Of a stretch of 64,000 nucleotides of DNA, positions 12,846 through 24,182 are shown in pieces. Source of the stretch: Cryphonectria parasitica EP155. Lineage: Eukaryota; Ascomycota; Sordariomycetes; Diaporthales; Cryphonectriaceae. Under the pieces are notes generated by a model, which saw nothing but the letters and a program-made list of their open reading frames with translations, did not search any database and was not told the DNA's origin. Position numbers and translations under genes: made by a program. The first letter of the stretch is position 1; each line of letters begins with the position of its first letter. Location: contig NW_024468909.1 of NCBI RefSeq assembly GCF_011745365.1, forward strand, positions 3,968,001 through 4,032,000, in the 5' to 3' direction.

Positions 12846-15641
12846 ATGCAGACGACACAGGTGATATGCGCACCGTGTCGCAGGCAGCTCCTCGCAGCTG
12901 CTCAGCAGCGCGCTCAGGCCCGTCGAATACCGCAGTGGCAGACGCAAGTATACATCCGCGCAGCATCGACCGGGACGCCCAGGACAGAAGCGCTTCCAGA
13001 CAACGACTTTGTCCCTTCGATCGATGGCCTGAACTTCGACGGGCCGCCAGGCGCACGACGCAGCCATGATGGAACGAAAAAAATACGCAGTTCAAGACCA
13101 CATGCCCACCGTCTGCCCAAGCGAATGCCGCCGAATTTACCTTTCAAGAAGGCTATGGCCCCTTCGGATAAAAAGGAATCTATGGATATATTCAAAAAAG
13201 TCGTTGAGGAACAGGGCGGTCAGGAGGAAGCTGCCAGTGCCGCGCCGAAAGATATATCCCCTGTTACTGTGGAATTTCTCAATGACTTATGCCGGCTGCG
13301 GCCGATGATGAGAGAGGAGAGTATGGAGGCATGTCTGGATTTCTTCCTGGCCAACATATGGCCTAAAGTCATCTCTGCTGGGAGGCCCCGCCTGGTCAAG
13401 CAGAGAGGCACCTACCTATTGACAAAAGTCGCCGCGGCCAAGTTGGCTGATATGGACAACGAGAGGCTGCCGTCGGTGGCCCGAATCACTCAGCTCTTTT
13501 ATGAGATGGACTCTCTGAGTCCGGCGAAATGGACCGACTTGATTATGGGCTTGATCAAGAATATTGTCGCCAGGAGCCCCGCCAGGCAAGACTACCCCAG
13601 CGTCGAGGCTCATGAGATGGCCATGGCTCGGAAGGCGGAGCTGCTTGATGATCTTGTTGAATCGTGGATCATCTTCCATCGCTACCGTCTGCCCGCCAAC
13701 GAATCAGAGCTCCAGACATCTGCCGAGGTGCAGTTTCGACTCCCAGACATCAACGAGATCCGCCTTCGTAGCTATGCCAGAACTGGCAACCTGATAGGCG
13801 CTATGGGTATGCTTTTTCACAACTTCGCTACACAGCACAGAGAAGTACCTGCGGTAGCCCTTGCCACATTCGTACTCCTCATGGACCCCGAACACTCGAC
13901 TGTCCGCGCTCGGCGCAGGGCAGAGCCCCTGCTTAAGCCAATTGGCCATATCCTGTCTGTTGTTGAGCTTCGACGGCCTGCTATGTACTCGATGTTGGAG
14001 CCTCATCCCAGTGTTATGTTGTACGTCGTGCAACGCTGGGACGGAATCATAGCACAGCTTCGCGAGCCACAGAGACCCAAACCCGTGCCGCCTGTGAACG
14101 TGGAGACCCCACGCAATGCTGGGCCACAAAGTCGGACGGTGCAAGCTCAGAGCAGCATTCCTGGGTTTCAGAGTCGAATTATGAATGCTCTTGCTCTGAG
14201 TGATGTGACGGCAGTCGAGGCTGCATGGACAGATTACTGGAACCAGTATGGTCACGTTGGCAAGGGCAGCATTACGGAAATGCACGAGGGCTTGTTGGAC
14301 ACCTTCATTATGGTGTTCACTGCACTCAGACGGCCACAACGGGCTGTTGATGTCTGGAACTCGATGGAGCGCGTTGGCGTCGTTCCCACGCTGAAGACAT
14401 GGACGTGTATGATTGAGGGCTGCAGAAGAGCCAAAAATCCGAACGGCCTGGAGAACGTCTGGAGAAGGCTCATCGCATCCGGCCTGAAGCTAGACAGTAT
14501 GGTCTGGAAGGCTAGAATCGTCGGGCTCATGGACTGTCGTCAACCTGAGGCCGGGCTGCGGGCTCTCAGTGACATGTTGCGCCAATCCACACAGCCAGGC
14601 GGTGTTCCTCTGCAGATCGACTCCGTAAACGCCGCCGTCGCCGGTCTGATCCGCCTCAATGCAATGTCGGCCGCTAAGAAAGTCCTCACCTGGGCCTCCG
14701 ACAACGGTGTTGAGCCGGACGTCATCACCTACAACACACTTCTCGGCCCTCTCGTACGAAACGGCGACGCGGTCCAGATTGATGCCCTTTTGAAGATGAT
14801 GTACGAGCAAAAAGTCCAGCCCGACAGCGCTACTTGGACGATTCTCCTCGACGGCATCATTAGCAATATCAAGAACACCAGCCCTGACGAGCAGCGCAGG
14901 AGCGTTGAAAAGCTCCTCCAAACAATGGACGTCGAGGGCGTCAAGGCCAACATGGAGACATTTGCGCGCATTATGCACTTAGTCATCCGCGACGGCCACC
15001 AGAGCCATCATCACACCGAGGGCGCCATAGGCGCCATCTACAACCACATTCGGAGCAAGGGCCTACAGCCGAGCCCGCACATATACACCATATTGCTCGA
15101 CCACTACTTCTCTCGCACACCGCCGGCTCTCGACGAGGTCAATCAGCTACTCGCCGAGTGCGGCTTCGACAGCCATCATTGTGTCCTTCTCGACAGGGGC
15201 CGCAGGTTAGACAAGGTCTTCTGGGAGCGTGTAATTCGGGGCTATGCGCTCGCGGGTGACCTGGACCGTGCGTTCGGCCTGTTCGAGCAGGTCAGCAGCC
15301 TCTCCGGATCGGCCATCACCCTGGAGGCGCTCGAGGACCTCCTGAGATGTCTCGTGCGCGAAAACATGATGACCGAGGCCAGGCGGGTCGTGGACCATGT
15401 GAGACTGCACCGTATGAACGCACATGCGCATGCTGTACCCACAACGCCTGTGGCCGTGGAGATGTTTGGTGCCGGGCTGCCTAACGGGTCCGAGAGGTCC
15501 AGGCACAGATACTGGAGGCATGGATTCTGGGCTTTTGCTCTCGACTGCGGGCTGCTGTCCAGGGCGGAATGGGAGCAGCTCAAGGTTCGTGGGCCAGGGA
15601 TGCATGGGCATACACCGCAGAAGGTTGAGAGTGATCTGTGA
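12846..15641 (+). CDS. Mitochondrial pentatricopeptide repeat protein
   Basis: Single-exon 931-residue protein expected to bind organellar RNA. The N-terminus is basic and free of acidic residues for about 40 residues with an RAAS-type cleavage region, which fits a mitochondrial presequence. PPR units are clearest from residue 480 on: examples are GVVPTLKTWTCMIEGCRRAK, GVEPDVITYNTLLGPLVRNG, KVQPDSATWTILLDGIISN and LQPSPHIYTILLDHYF, each a helix-turn-helix with the usual spacing of about 35 residues. The general layout resembles fungal PPR proteins acting in mitochondrial rRNA or mRNA maturation (CCM1/Dmr1 type), but the exact ortholog cannot be fixed. The 3' flank carries a Pumilio octamer. 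The upstream neighbour is the divergent phosphatase; the downstream neighbour converges (MTW1). Confidence 0.88.
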   Translation: MQTTQVICAPCRRQLLAAAQQRAQARRIPQWQTQVYIRAASTGTPRTEALPDNDFVPSIDGLNFDGPPGARRSHDGTKKIRSSRPHAHRLPKRMPPNLPFKKAMAPSDKKESMDIFKKVVEEQGGQEEAASAAPKDISPVTVEFLNDLCRLRPMMREESMEACLDFFLANIWPKVISAGRPRLVKQRGTYLLTKVAAAKLADMDNERLPSVARITQLFYEMDSLSPAKWTDLIMGLIKNIVARSPARQDYPSVEAHEMAMARKAELLDDLVESWIIFHRYRLPANESELQTSAEVQFRLPDINEIRLRSYARTGNLIGAMGMLFHNFATQHREVPAVALATFVLLMDPEHSTVRARRRAEPLLKPIGHILSVVELRRPAMYSMLEPHPSVMLYVVQRWDGIIAQLREPQRPKPVPPVNVETPRNAGPQSRTVQAQSSIPGFQSRIMNALALSDVTAVEAAWTDYWNQYGHVGKGSITEMHEGLLDTFIMVFTALRRPQRAVDVWNSMERVGVVPTLKTWTCMIEGCRRAKNPNGLENVWRRLIASGLKLDSMVWKARIVGLMDCRQPEAGLRALSDMLRQSTQPGGVPLQIDSVNAAVAGLIRLNAMSAAKKVLTWASDNGVEPDVITYNTLLGPLVRNGDAVQIDALLKMMYEQKVQPDSATWTILLDGIISNIKNTSPDEQRRSVEKLLQTMDVEGVKANMETFARIMHLVIRDGHQSHHHTEGAIGAIYNHIRSKGLQPSPHIYTILLDHYFSRTPPALDEVNQLLAECGFDSHHCVLLDRGRRLDKVFWERVIRGYALAGDLDRAFGLFEQVSSLSGSAITLEALEDLLRCLVRENMMTEARRVVDHVRLHRMNAHAHAVPTTPVAVEMFGAGLPNGSERSRHRYWRHGFWAFALDCGLLSRAEWEQLKVRGPGMHGHTPQKVESDL

Positions 15642-16018
15642 GGTCGACGGGTACCCTGGTGCACATACAAGAAGATGTGGCCATGATTCGTAGATGTATT
15701 CATATATGTATATACATGAATATATGTATTGAATGATATAGAACTGATGAACTTTGCACAGTCCAGAAGGTATCTCATAATCAATTCTCGTCCAGCCGTG
15801 CAGCCTGTCCCGATTCCACTTCATTGCACCGAAACGCCTTCCTACGCCGAAATCGTAGAGAAACCCCCTGATCCAGCCTTAAGCTCGTGTTGAAGCCCCT
15901 TGCATGTCTTAAGAAATAGCTTTCCAGCGCCAGTCTTGCCATGTTTCCCCAGCCGTGTGCCTGTCTGCCTGAGGCCAGAACAGAAAGCTGTCAGGGCCCA
16001 TAGCTCAGGGCGTGTCTG
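15642..16018. other. Convergent 3' region, PPR/MTW1
   Basis: This 377 bp stretch holds the 3' untranslated regions of both neighbours. An AT-rich imperfect palindrome (15700-15721) contains the Pumilio octamer. Confidence 0.55.
15707..15714 (+). promoter_or_regulatory. Pumilio/Puf3-type octamer TGTATATA in PPR 3' UTR
   Basis: The octamer lies 66 nt downstream of the PPR stop codon, on the sense strand. Puf3-class proteins bind UGUANAUA in 3' UTRs of nuclear-encoded mitochondrial mRNAs. The element sits in a very AT-rich patch, so chance occurrence is possible. Confidence 0.45.
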
Positions 16019-17328
16019 CTACTCCACGCCATCATCGTCCTCTTCCATCTCCTCGGCGCCGTTATCCTCATCGCCTCCTCCCTGGTCTTCTCTACTCAGC
16101 CTCTGCACCACGCCCTCTAGCGCCCCAACTTCCCCGACTCCTAACCTCGCGCCGTCCCCTTGCCACTCGCCATCCCTCACCTCGCCATTGCGCCCCAGCT
16201 CGAGACCCCTGATAGTCTCCAGGTGCCGCCTTGCCGCACCCTCGACATACTCGACCCTCTCCTTCCGCCACGTCCTTCTCGTCGCATCCACCACGGCGGC
16301 ATCGCCACCAACGCTGTCCTCCCCGGCGCTAGCTGCTGGCCCCTTCAAGTCCGGCATGAGGCCCGACAGGCTCGCCGACAGCGCCCGCAAGGCCTGCATC
16401 TGACTCAGCGCAAACGCCGTCGTGGTCGTCAGCGGCGTCGCGGCGTCCGCCTGTGCCAGGTCGCCCTTGTTGTGCAGGAACGCCAGGGGCGGCTCTGGCT
16501 CGTCCTCTTTTGCGGCTGCGGCGGTGTTGCGGCCCGCGATCGCGCGCAATTCCCGCAGAAGCGTGTCGTTCCTCGCCCTCTCGGCCGTGAGCATCGTGCT
16601 GAGTCTCTGGCTTGCCTGGAGACGTCTTCGGAGTCTCTCGACAGAGGCGATGGTGGGCGTGTCGGGGTTGTTCTCGTCGTCGTCTCGCTGCACATCAGCA
16701 TCATCGATGTCCATCCTCCCGTCGTCGTCGCTAGTATGGCCCCTTGTTGTCTGCAGGGCGGAGGCGGGCAGGTTGTCAAAGTTCAGCCCCTCGTAGTGTC
16801 CCAGGCGGATCCAGTCGCGGTCCTCAGGCCGCACGCACAGGATGTTCCGCATGACGTAGAGCTCAAACTTGTCAAAGTTGCGGTCGATGGACGTGCATAG
16901 CAGCGTCTCGAGCTGGTGCGTACCGGCCGCGATCTCGGCACGGGCCTGCTCCTCGATCTGCTCGGGCGTGAGGGGTTCTGCATCGTCGGGGTCGTCGGCG
17001 GGCGGGGGTTCAGGTTGTTTGCGCTTCCGCTTGGACCTGGAATTCGCGTTGCTGCTGGTGGTGTTGGAAAGAGGATTTGGTCTGCCAAATCCGAGGGAGG
17101 TGGGTGGGGCGTTGAGAAGGCCGGTCTCGACGCTGGTCAGGGCCTTGTCGGCGAGGATGTTGATGCTGTTGATGATCTCGTCGATAAGGGACTGCGATTG
17201 TCGCAACGTTTTAGTCTCTTTTCCGCATGCAAAAGGTTCAAATATGTTCAAGTTCCAGGTGTACTCACGACTGGAGGGTAGCCAAAGTGTTCCGTCAGGA
17301 GCTCGGTATCATTATCTGCCGCAGCCAT
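16019..17328 (-). CDS. MTW1: Mtw1/Mis12 subunit of the MIND kinetochore complex
   Basis: Kinetochore subunit of the MIND (Mis12) complex linking centromeric chromatin to Ndc80. Exons 17328-17269 and 17191-16019 give 410 residues; a 77 nt intron separates GYPPV from SLIDEIINS. Family signatures are TELLTEHFGYPPVSLIDEII at the start and GTHQLETLLCTSIDRNFDKF near residue 115, followed by WIRLGHYEGLNF. The middle contains an acidic segment (DDDGRMDIDDADVQRDDDEN) and predicted coiled coil (about 205-250), and the C-terminus is very acidic (GGGDEDNGAEEMEEDDDG). The protein is longer than yeast Mtw1 (289 residues), mostly from low-complexity inserts. It is divergent from the AIM3-like gene, 514 bp away, and converges with the PPR gene. 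Confidence 0.92.
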
Positions 17329-17842
17329 CTTGAGAGAAGAGAAAAATGTGTCGAACCATGCAGTGCAGGTTAGAGGAAGTCGAATTGACGGGCAAGACGC
17401 GTCTTAGCCGCGAGCCCTACGGGAGGGATGTTTGGTAACTAAACTCAACCGAGGCAGGCTGGCTGGGGCTCTCCAGGGGGTTTGGTGCCAGGGCAACTCG
17501 CCGCACGCCAGCCTGTAACTGACCAACACCTGACAAGACTGACCACCCTTGACCAATAGATCGCTCACTGAAGGCATGCTATGGTACTTATAGGGGTCCA
17601 ACTGAGCCTTACGTCACGCCAACCAGCAAGTCCACCCACCCTCTGCTGTACCAGATAACCAGATAGCCACTGCACTATGAGATATCGCGCAGTCTTTCTT
17701 TGATCAGGACATAAAATACAACACGAGGTTTAAAGAGCCCCTTTTAGCACTCAGTCTTCTGATTTATTTTCCTCAGAACTTTTTTTTTTCTCTCTCTCTC
17801 ACTCTCTCTTTTTCTCTCCCGAAATGCCCTCAGGTGCTCACA
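17329..17842. other. Divergent promoter region, MTW1/AIM3-like
   Basis: This 514 bp stretch lies between two divergent starts. It carries a CT-rich tract (about 17785-17818) just upstream of the AIM3-like ATG, a common feature of fungal promoters. Confidence 0.55.
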
Positions 17843-19243
17843 ATGGATAGATTCAAAGGCATCGCTAAGGGTGGGTGGCATCCAGACTTGGTACGCAGTC
17901 CCCATTGCTTTTTCTGGTCGTCGAGACACTTTCACCGCTGACCACCACCGCCCAACCATCTTACAGGGCCAAGAAGGATTGAGGAACCAAGTAGTACGTT
18001 GCCACATACCACAGCCCACCTCTTTCTTTTAATCGTACAGGATCCAAAGTATTGATCATCTCTCCCCTTCATATAGGGCGCAGTACTTGGGCGCAAGAAG
18101 GAAGACCCCCGCCTGCAGCATGAGTCGACACCCATTTCCCAGCTCCGCGACCCGTCGACCTTTGCGCCTCCTCCCAAGCGTGTAGACGGCGGTATCCTCC
18201 CCCCGCCGCCGCTGTCATCCTCCTCCTCATCCTCCTCCTCTGCCTTACCAGCCTCGCAGGGCCAGCACCAGTATGGCCAGCACCAGTACGCCCAACAACA
18301 GCACGCCGCAGCGGTAGAGGAGCCCCCGCCCCCGCCCAGGCCCTACCGTGTCGACACGACCGGCCTCTCCACGGCCAACCTGCCCCCACCTCCGAGGAGA
18401 CGAGACGGCGCCGGCGGTTCGAGCCCTGGATCTGCACCAACACCACCGCCGCCGCCTTACACAGCAGTGGGTAGTAGTGGTGGTGGCGTGACAAAGCCCC
18501 CACCGCCAAGTCTCCCGCCCAGACTGCCCCCCAGGGCGAACAGTGCGTCTCCCGTAGCAGGGCAGGCGGGGTTTTTGAACCAGGGCGCTGCGAACAGGCT
18601 CGGCGCGGCGGGGGTTTCAGTGCCGGGACTGGGCATCGGTGGTGGGAATGCAAACAGGCCTGTCCTGCCTCCTCCTTCGGGGCAAAGCTCGTCGTCTAGT
18701 GGCGTGGGCGATTTACAGTCGCGGTTCAGCAGGTTTGGCGTGGGCGCCGGGGGGTCGGCTTCGGGGTCTACACCATCTCCGCCGCCGCCGCCTAGCCAGG
18801 GGACTACGTGGGCGCAGAAGCAGGCCGCCATGAAGACCATGTCCGATTTCAAAAAGAACCCTAGCTCCGTGTCCCTTGCAGATGCGAAGAGCGCGGCCTC
18901 TACGGCCAACAACTTCCGCCAAAGGCATGGAGAGCAGGTTGCTGCGGGTGTCAAAACGGCGAACGGGCTGGACCAGAAGTATGGCGTATCTGGCAAGGTC
19001 GGAGGGTACTTGGGCAACAACGGGGGTGGGCATGACGGAGCTGCTGAGAGCGGTGGTCCTAAGTCTACGGCAGGAGCAGCACAGTCGCATCTGAATACGA
19101 TCGGTGCTGCAGCTGGCATGCTAGGGAAGAAGAAAGCACCTCCCCCTCCCCCACCCAAGAAGAAGCCCGACATGGGGGCTGGCAGTGCTGCGAGGGAGGA
19201 TGAGCCTCCGCCGATTCCAATGTCAACGCGGCCGAATTTCTAG
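17843..19243 (+). CDS. Proline-rich AIM3-like protein
   Basis: Likely cortical-actin associated scaffold related to yeast Aim3, which binds Rvs167. Exons 17843-17890, 17967-17993 and 18077-19243 give 413 residues. The start (MDRFKGIAKGGWHP) matches the basic N-terminal motif of fungal members; then come a SQLRDPSTFAPPPKR block comparable to the LKDPKSFPPPP block of Aim3, a PYRVDTTGLSTANLPPPP block and several proline runs suited to SH3 or profilin binding. Residues 220-360 have no globular domain until a helical, alanine-rich segment (about 330-370: DAKSAASTANNFRQRHGEQV), and a final polyproline stretch PPPPPPKKKP. The 27 nt second exon is inferred from phase and from the GTACGT donor, and is the least certain part. 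Confidence 0.72.
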
Positions 19244-19560
19244 TAAAAAGTGCACTGCTGTGGGCTGTCTTTTGGAGACGAGGATGGTCATTGAGCATAG
19301 CACAGGCGTTGGGGTCAGCATAGTGATAACATGGCCATTTTCACTTCTGAAAAAGACTTGGTTGGGGTCTCGACAAGACAATCCTGATGTCGTCACTGGT
19401 ATATTCTCTTTTCTTTTTTTCCTCTTTTGCACAACGTGTATGCCAGATTTCAAGTTGCGCAGCGCTTGATCGTCTAATCCCCCTTGGTTTTGGGGAGGTA
19501 TGAAGAAACCACAGGACCCAAGTTGAAGGAACAAGAGCAGGAGCTCGATTCTCCTTCCCC
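19244..19560. other. Convergent 3' region, AIM3-like/TCTP
   Basis: This 317 bp stretch holds 3' flanks of two converging genes; a T-rich tract lies at about 19410-19430. Nothing else seen. Confidence 0.55.
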
Positions 19561-20359
19561 TTAGACCTTCATCTCGCTCAGGCCGTGCTTCCAGAAGATG
19601 AAATAAGGGGTGACACCATCCTCACTGGAAAATAAAAGTTAGTGGCTACGGCCTTTGTCATACCAGAGGGCGTTTGGAGGTTGGGTGAGTAAGAAAGATG
19701 GGCATACCGGTAGTTGAGGAGGGCAACCATGCCATCGGGGTTCATGGACTCGCCGGTGTAGAACTCGAAGTCCTTGAAGTTGGGCAGCAGCTTGTCCTTG
19801 ACGAACTTCTGGGCGCCGCTCTCGAAAGCCTTGACCTCCTCATCGGACTTGCCCTCCTCCTGGAGCTTGGTCTTGACAGCCTTCATGTAGGCTGTACACA
19901 GTACATGTGTCAGTATTGAAAGATAGGAAATGCCAGACGACAGTCTTCTTGTGGGCGGATGCGTAGTGGAGGAAGTTCTTTGGGGAGGGGTATTTCCTCG
20001 TACCCTTGAGGTAGCCCAGGAAGCCCTTCTTGTCGAACTGGGTGCTGACAAGACGGAAAGATGCGACAACGTTGTTGACCTTGACCTTCTCGTCGGCGAG
20101 GTCATCACCAGCCTCCTCAGCGGAAGCATTGGCACCAATGTCTGTTTGTCACGAGCACACACACTCCCGTCAGCAATAGCTTTCGTTGCCCCCATCTGGG
20201 AGACAAGCAGCCCATGAAGGAAATATGCATACCAATGTCGCCGACACCCTCCTCGATCATGGCACAGTCGGCCTCGTAGACGATCCCGTCAACCTCCTTG
20301 AGGTCGTACGAGTCCGAGATCATCTCGTCGTCGGTGATCTTGTCCTTGAAGATAATCAT
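19561..20359 (-). CDS. TMA19: Translationally controlled tumour protein (TCTP)
   Basis: Abundant ribosome- and cytoskeleton-associated protein; yeast Tma19 moves to mitochondria under stress. Exons 20359-20233, 20141-20004, 19891-19708 and 19624-19561 give 170 residues, the normal length. Signatures: MIIFKDKITDDEMISDSYDL at the start, the TCTP-1-like region IDIGANASAEEAGDD, and TCTP-2-like FYTGESMNPDGMVALLNYRE near the end, finishing REDGVTPYFIFWKHGLSEMKV-type. The first intron interrupts the small repeat DI-DIG, and the 9 nt GACATTGGT occurs at both of its borders. Four exons in a short highly expressed gene match other filamentous fungi. Confidence 0.95.
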
Positions 20360-22137
20360 CTTGCCGGTAGGGGGTTTGTCTGGACAAAGGGGAAGAGAGG
20401 GTGTTGTCGGGCTCAAGGAATGGGAGGGATGGGAAAATTTTCTGAAAGGTGAGAGAGAAGTCGAAGGAGGGGAACCCGTTCTAGACTGACAGATTTGGCG
20501 AGGAAGGGGTTGGGCGAATAGCGCGGGGAAAATTGTACTCAAGGGCAGCTTTGCCCGACCAAACAGAAAATCCAAAAGCGGGTCATTGGAGGGGTCTAGA
20601 CGCTAATGAGAAAAGGGATTAGCCGCCTGGCTTTTATCAACCCAGTCTGCCAGTGCAGCAGCGCCTATCTGCGGTTGTAGAAGGTGGTGCTCCCTCACTC
20701 GGGCGCTTCACATTTCAAAGGCTGATGATCACTCAGGGCACTTCTCTGGTCATTTGGCAGTCTAGCCTTTGTCTCAACAAGTTTCAATTGCCTGATAGGG
20801 TGGCACAACTGCCCTGAAGGAAGACATGACGGAATAGCTATCATACAAAAGCCTAACACTGAGGCACAATTATTCCCTAGTCTGAAGTATTGTGTTGTCT
20901 TTTCATGACTGGCGGATGGAAACAGGAGTAATATCTTGAGAATCCAGACAAATACTGCAGGTTGAAGAAAGAAAAGGTTTCACGGCCAAAATTTCACTGC
21001 TACTTGCAAAGAATCTGCAAAGGATAAGAAGTATACAGAGAGTCGACACCTGGTAATTTATCTACCCAGCTCTTGAACAATAGAGGAGAATAAAAGGCAC
21101 TGAGTGTTGGACAACAAGCAATTCGCCACAGCCAGGCCAGGACTGGGGGCCCTAAATGAACCCCCACCATCTTAACCTGATTTAACAGTTGACCACCAGC
21201 AATAGGTGGACCGTTGATAGTACCACTCAACTTGCCACATGCACCCGGAACATTCGGTGCAAACAGTCAGCCAGACTTGAGCGTGTACATGGCTGCAGGG
21301 TTGCATTTGATCATTTCCAAGAGACACCATTTCTAGGCTGTTTTATGCATGTCATGTCATGTCATGTAATGTTAATGCCCACTTGACAGACTGACATACT
21401 GACAGACCGCATTGCATGCGTGTTTCTGGTATGTCGCCAGAAAAGAAGGCTCGCATTCCAATTCACTCACTCACTGCTGCTGAGCAGCAACTAAGTACAG
21501 TACACAACAAGTGATCAAATCCCCTTTTCCACTTCCAAATTCACAAACCCCCATCTGCTTGGCACAAGGCCTGGGTAAACTACAGAAAAGTGGTTCGACG
21601 CAGTGGCAAACAACAGGAGATCCTCGGAAGAAGCTAGGATTGACTGACAGGCTAGCGAGATTGTTTTAAAAACCACACGCCGCCGGTCCCAAACCGGACG
21701 AACCTGTCCACCCAAAACTCCGACCAGACGACCGACCGGAAGCCTCGCCTCTCCCGATACAGCTTACTACACCAAGCCTATCCTTTTTTTTCTCCTTCTT
21801 CCCTCCTTTTCTCTATTGCTTACACTACTTTCTCTACACTATCACAAGGAGAGAAAAGGGGAATTCTCAGCCCCAACCACAATCACCCGAATTCCTATCT
21901 AATTAGCCTTATGGTCTCCCTTCAACAGCAACCACAGTCACTCATCGCCTCCCGAGTTCTGCAGTGCGACTTATCGATAAAGACCCCAAGCGCAAACAAC
22001 ACACGACCTTGAATCAGACCACCAATTGCCACCACTACGACTGCCACCACCACCATCGTCGTCGTCCTCTTCCTCCCACGTCCCCCTTCCTCCATCTCTA
22101 CCGTCCCTGTTCTGCATCGATTCGAGACCGTCGTGTC
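20360..22137. other. Divergent upstream region, TCTP/SUR2, 1.8 kb
   Basis: This region carries leaders and promoters of both genes. Noted are a repeat of ATGTC (ATGTCATGTCATGTCATG, about 21347-21365) and a pyrimidine-rich tract at 21782-21840 upstream of SUR2. No further gene seen. Confidence 0.55.
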
Positions 22138-23403
22138 ATGGTCGCCTCTCCGACCACTGTCGCGATGTCGACATCCGCCATCATGACCAACAGCACCGTG
22201 GTCAGCGATCTTCCGCCCCTTCCGGCGTACAGCATCAAGCCCATGCCAGACCTCTTCCCCGGAATCATCTCCGATTTCTGGCTGTCTGTCATCGGCCCAC
22301 ATGTCGCCTACTGGTTAATATCGGGCATGTTTCACCTCATCGACGTATACGACCTATTCCCACAGTACCGACTGCACACACCGGAGGAGATCGCCCAGCG
22401 CAACCTGGCCTCGCGGTGGCAGGTCGCTCGGGACGTCGTCATCGAGCAGATCATTCAGATGATCACCGCCGCCGTGCTCTCGCTGACCGAACCCGCGCAG
22501 ATGACGGGTATGGAGAATTATGAAGTTGCCGTCTGGGCTACACGCATCAGGCTGGCGCAGGGGGCGCTGCCGACGGTGCTTGGGCTGCTCGGACTAAATG
22601 CTGCCGCCATTTCCAAGAACATGTCGGCCTCGCATCCGCTGCTCGCGGGTGCGCTGGCTGGTGGACACTATCCGTTCTTGACGACGGGCCTGGACGCCGC
22701 CTCCTCTGTGCCGGCCTTTGCAACCTGGGAGCTGGTGCTGGCCAAGGCCATCTACTGGGCTGTCATTCCTGCTTTCCAGATGTGGGTTGCGGTGGCTTTC
22801 ATGGACTCGTGGCAGTACTTTTGGCATCGCGCCATGCACGTCAACAAGTGGATGTACAGTATGTTGAAATCCGCCGCCCTCTGATGCTGATGATACTTCT
22901 CTCGCTATATTCCTTCCTTTCCTCCGCCAGTGTGCTTTTGGCTAACCATCTGATATCTTCTTTCTCCCAACGCAGCTCACTGGCACGCCCGCCACCACCG
23001 GCTGTACGTACCCTACGCCTACGGCGCCCTCTACAACCACCCAGTCGAAGGCTTTGTGCTCGACACAGCGGGTGCCGGTCTGGCCTACAAGGTTAGCATG
23101 ATGTCGCCACGCATGGCCATCTTTTTCTACATTTTTAGCACCATCAAGACGGTTGATGATCACTGCGGATACGCGCTGCCCTTCGATCCCCTGCAGCACA
23201 TCACCAGCAACAACGCCACATACCACGACATCCACCACCAGAGTTGGGGCATCAAGACCAACTTCAGCCAACCCTTCTTCACCATTTGGGACAAGTGGTT
23301 GGGCACCATGTGGCAGGGCGACACGAGCCTGAAATACGAGAGGACGAGAGAGAACGCCAGGGCGAAGAGCGAGAGGAAGGGTCAAGATGCCAAGGCCCAG
23401 TAG
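22138..23403 (+). CDS. SUR2: Sphingoid base C4-hydroxylase (Sur2)
   Basis: ER diiron enzyme that converts dihydrosphingosine or dihydroceramide to the 4-hydroxy (phyto) form. Exons 22138-22858 and 22976-23403 give 382 residues. The fatty acid hydroxylase histidine boxes are complete: HRAMH (exon 1 end), HARHH (exon 2 start) and HDIHH near residue 317; the intron lies between the first and second box. Hydrophobic segments are visible at about 40-65, 105-125, 140-160 and 205-225. The block FHLIDVYDLFPQYRLHTPEE is characteristic of fungal Sur2. The start could also be the next ATG at 22165; neither changes the domain. The C-terminus is charged (RTRENARAKSERKG). Confidence 0.92.
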
Positions 23404-24166
23404 GCTTTGGTGCTGTGGTCCTCTTGCCACGTGGCGGCCTGCATCGTGCAGATCTCGTTCCTGATTCTTCACTCTTACGGACGATTCCATCATCCCTTCG
23501 CTGGGTTGTGTACATATCAGGGGAAAAGGATTTCCCATTTGCGCGTGGTGGATTTGGATTGATGAAAACGACACGTTGAATTAACAGTCCACGACACCCT
23601 TCGGCATGGCAGGCGTTTTTGCGGTTATTTCCTTACAGGCTCTTGAGATGGATGAGAGGATCAAGCCGGAGACTTGACTAGACTGGTGCGGATACAGAGA
23701 ATATCTTTCCCCCCCCCCCTTTTTTTTTTTTTTCTTTCTTTAACAGCTTCCTTTTTCTTGTCTTCTTTCTCATTTCTTTTACCGCAACCAAAATGTACAT
23801 AGTTAATTGCGTCGTCATTTGACATGCTCCATCGAGGGTACGACAGCTTGTTGTGCTGGGATTTGGTCTCAGTAATCAACTGCTGTTACCGGCAGGTAAT
23901 AATAGTAATACAGGAGCTTGCTCCTTGGATTCTTACTCTACGGGTAAGCCGGTACACCGGCCCCCCTGCATTTGAAGAGCGCTTTTAGTGAATGATGAAG
24001 CCATGGCTTGAATTATTGTTGGAAGGACGCACCGGCTTGTTTCTTTGCTGGCTCCGATGACTTGGACGTCATATGCAGTGACAGTCGACAGCACTTTTCA
24101 AATCTCGATATGACAGGACCGAGAACACGGAATGGCCGATTGTCATATTGGCGTTCCTGGTTCACA

Positions 24167-24182
24167 ATACGCGTACGCGTAT
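24167..24182. promoter_or_regulatory. 16-bp perfect palindrome with two ACGCGT (MCB-like) cores
   Basis: ATACGCGTACGCGTAT reads identically on both strands and contains two ACGCGT cores; a third lies at about 24279-24284. ACGCGT is the core bound by MBF (Mbp1/Swi6) in ascomycete G1/S promoters. No start codon of a recognised gene is nearby, so function is open. Confidence 0.3.

Noticed and set aside
16160..16900. 246-codon plus-strand open frame opposite MTW1
   Set aside because: It is the antisense shadow of the GC-rich MTW1 coding exon.
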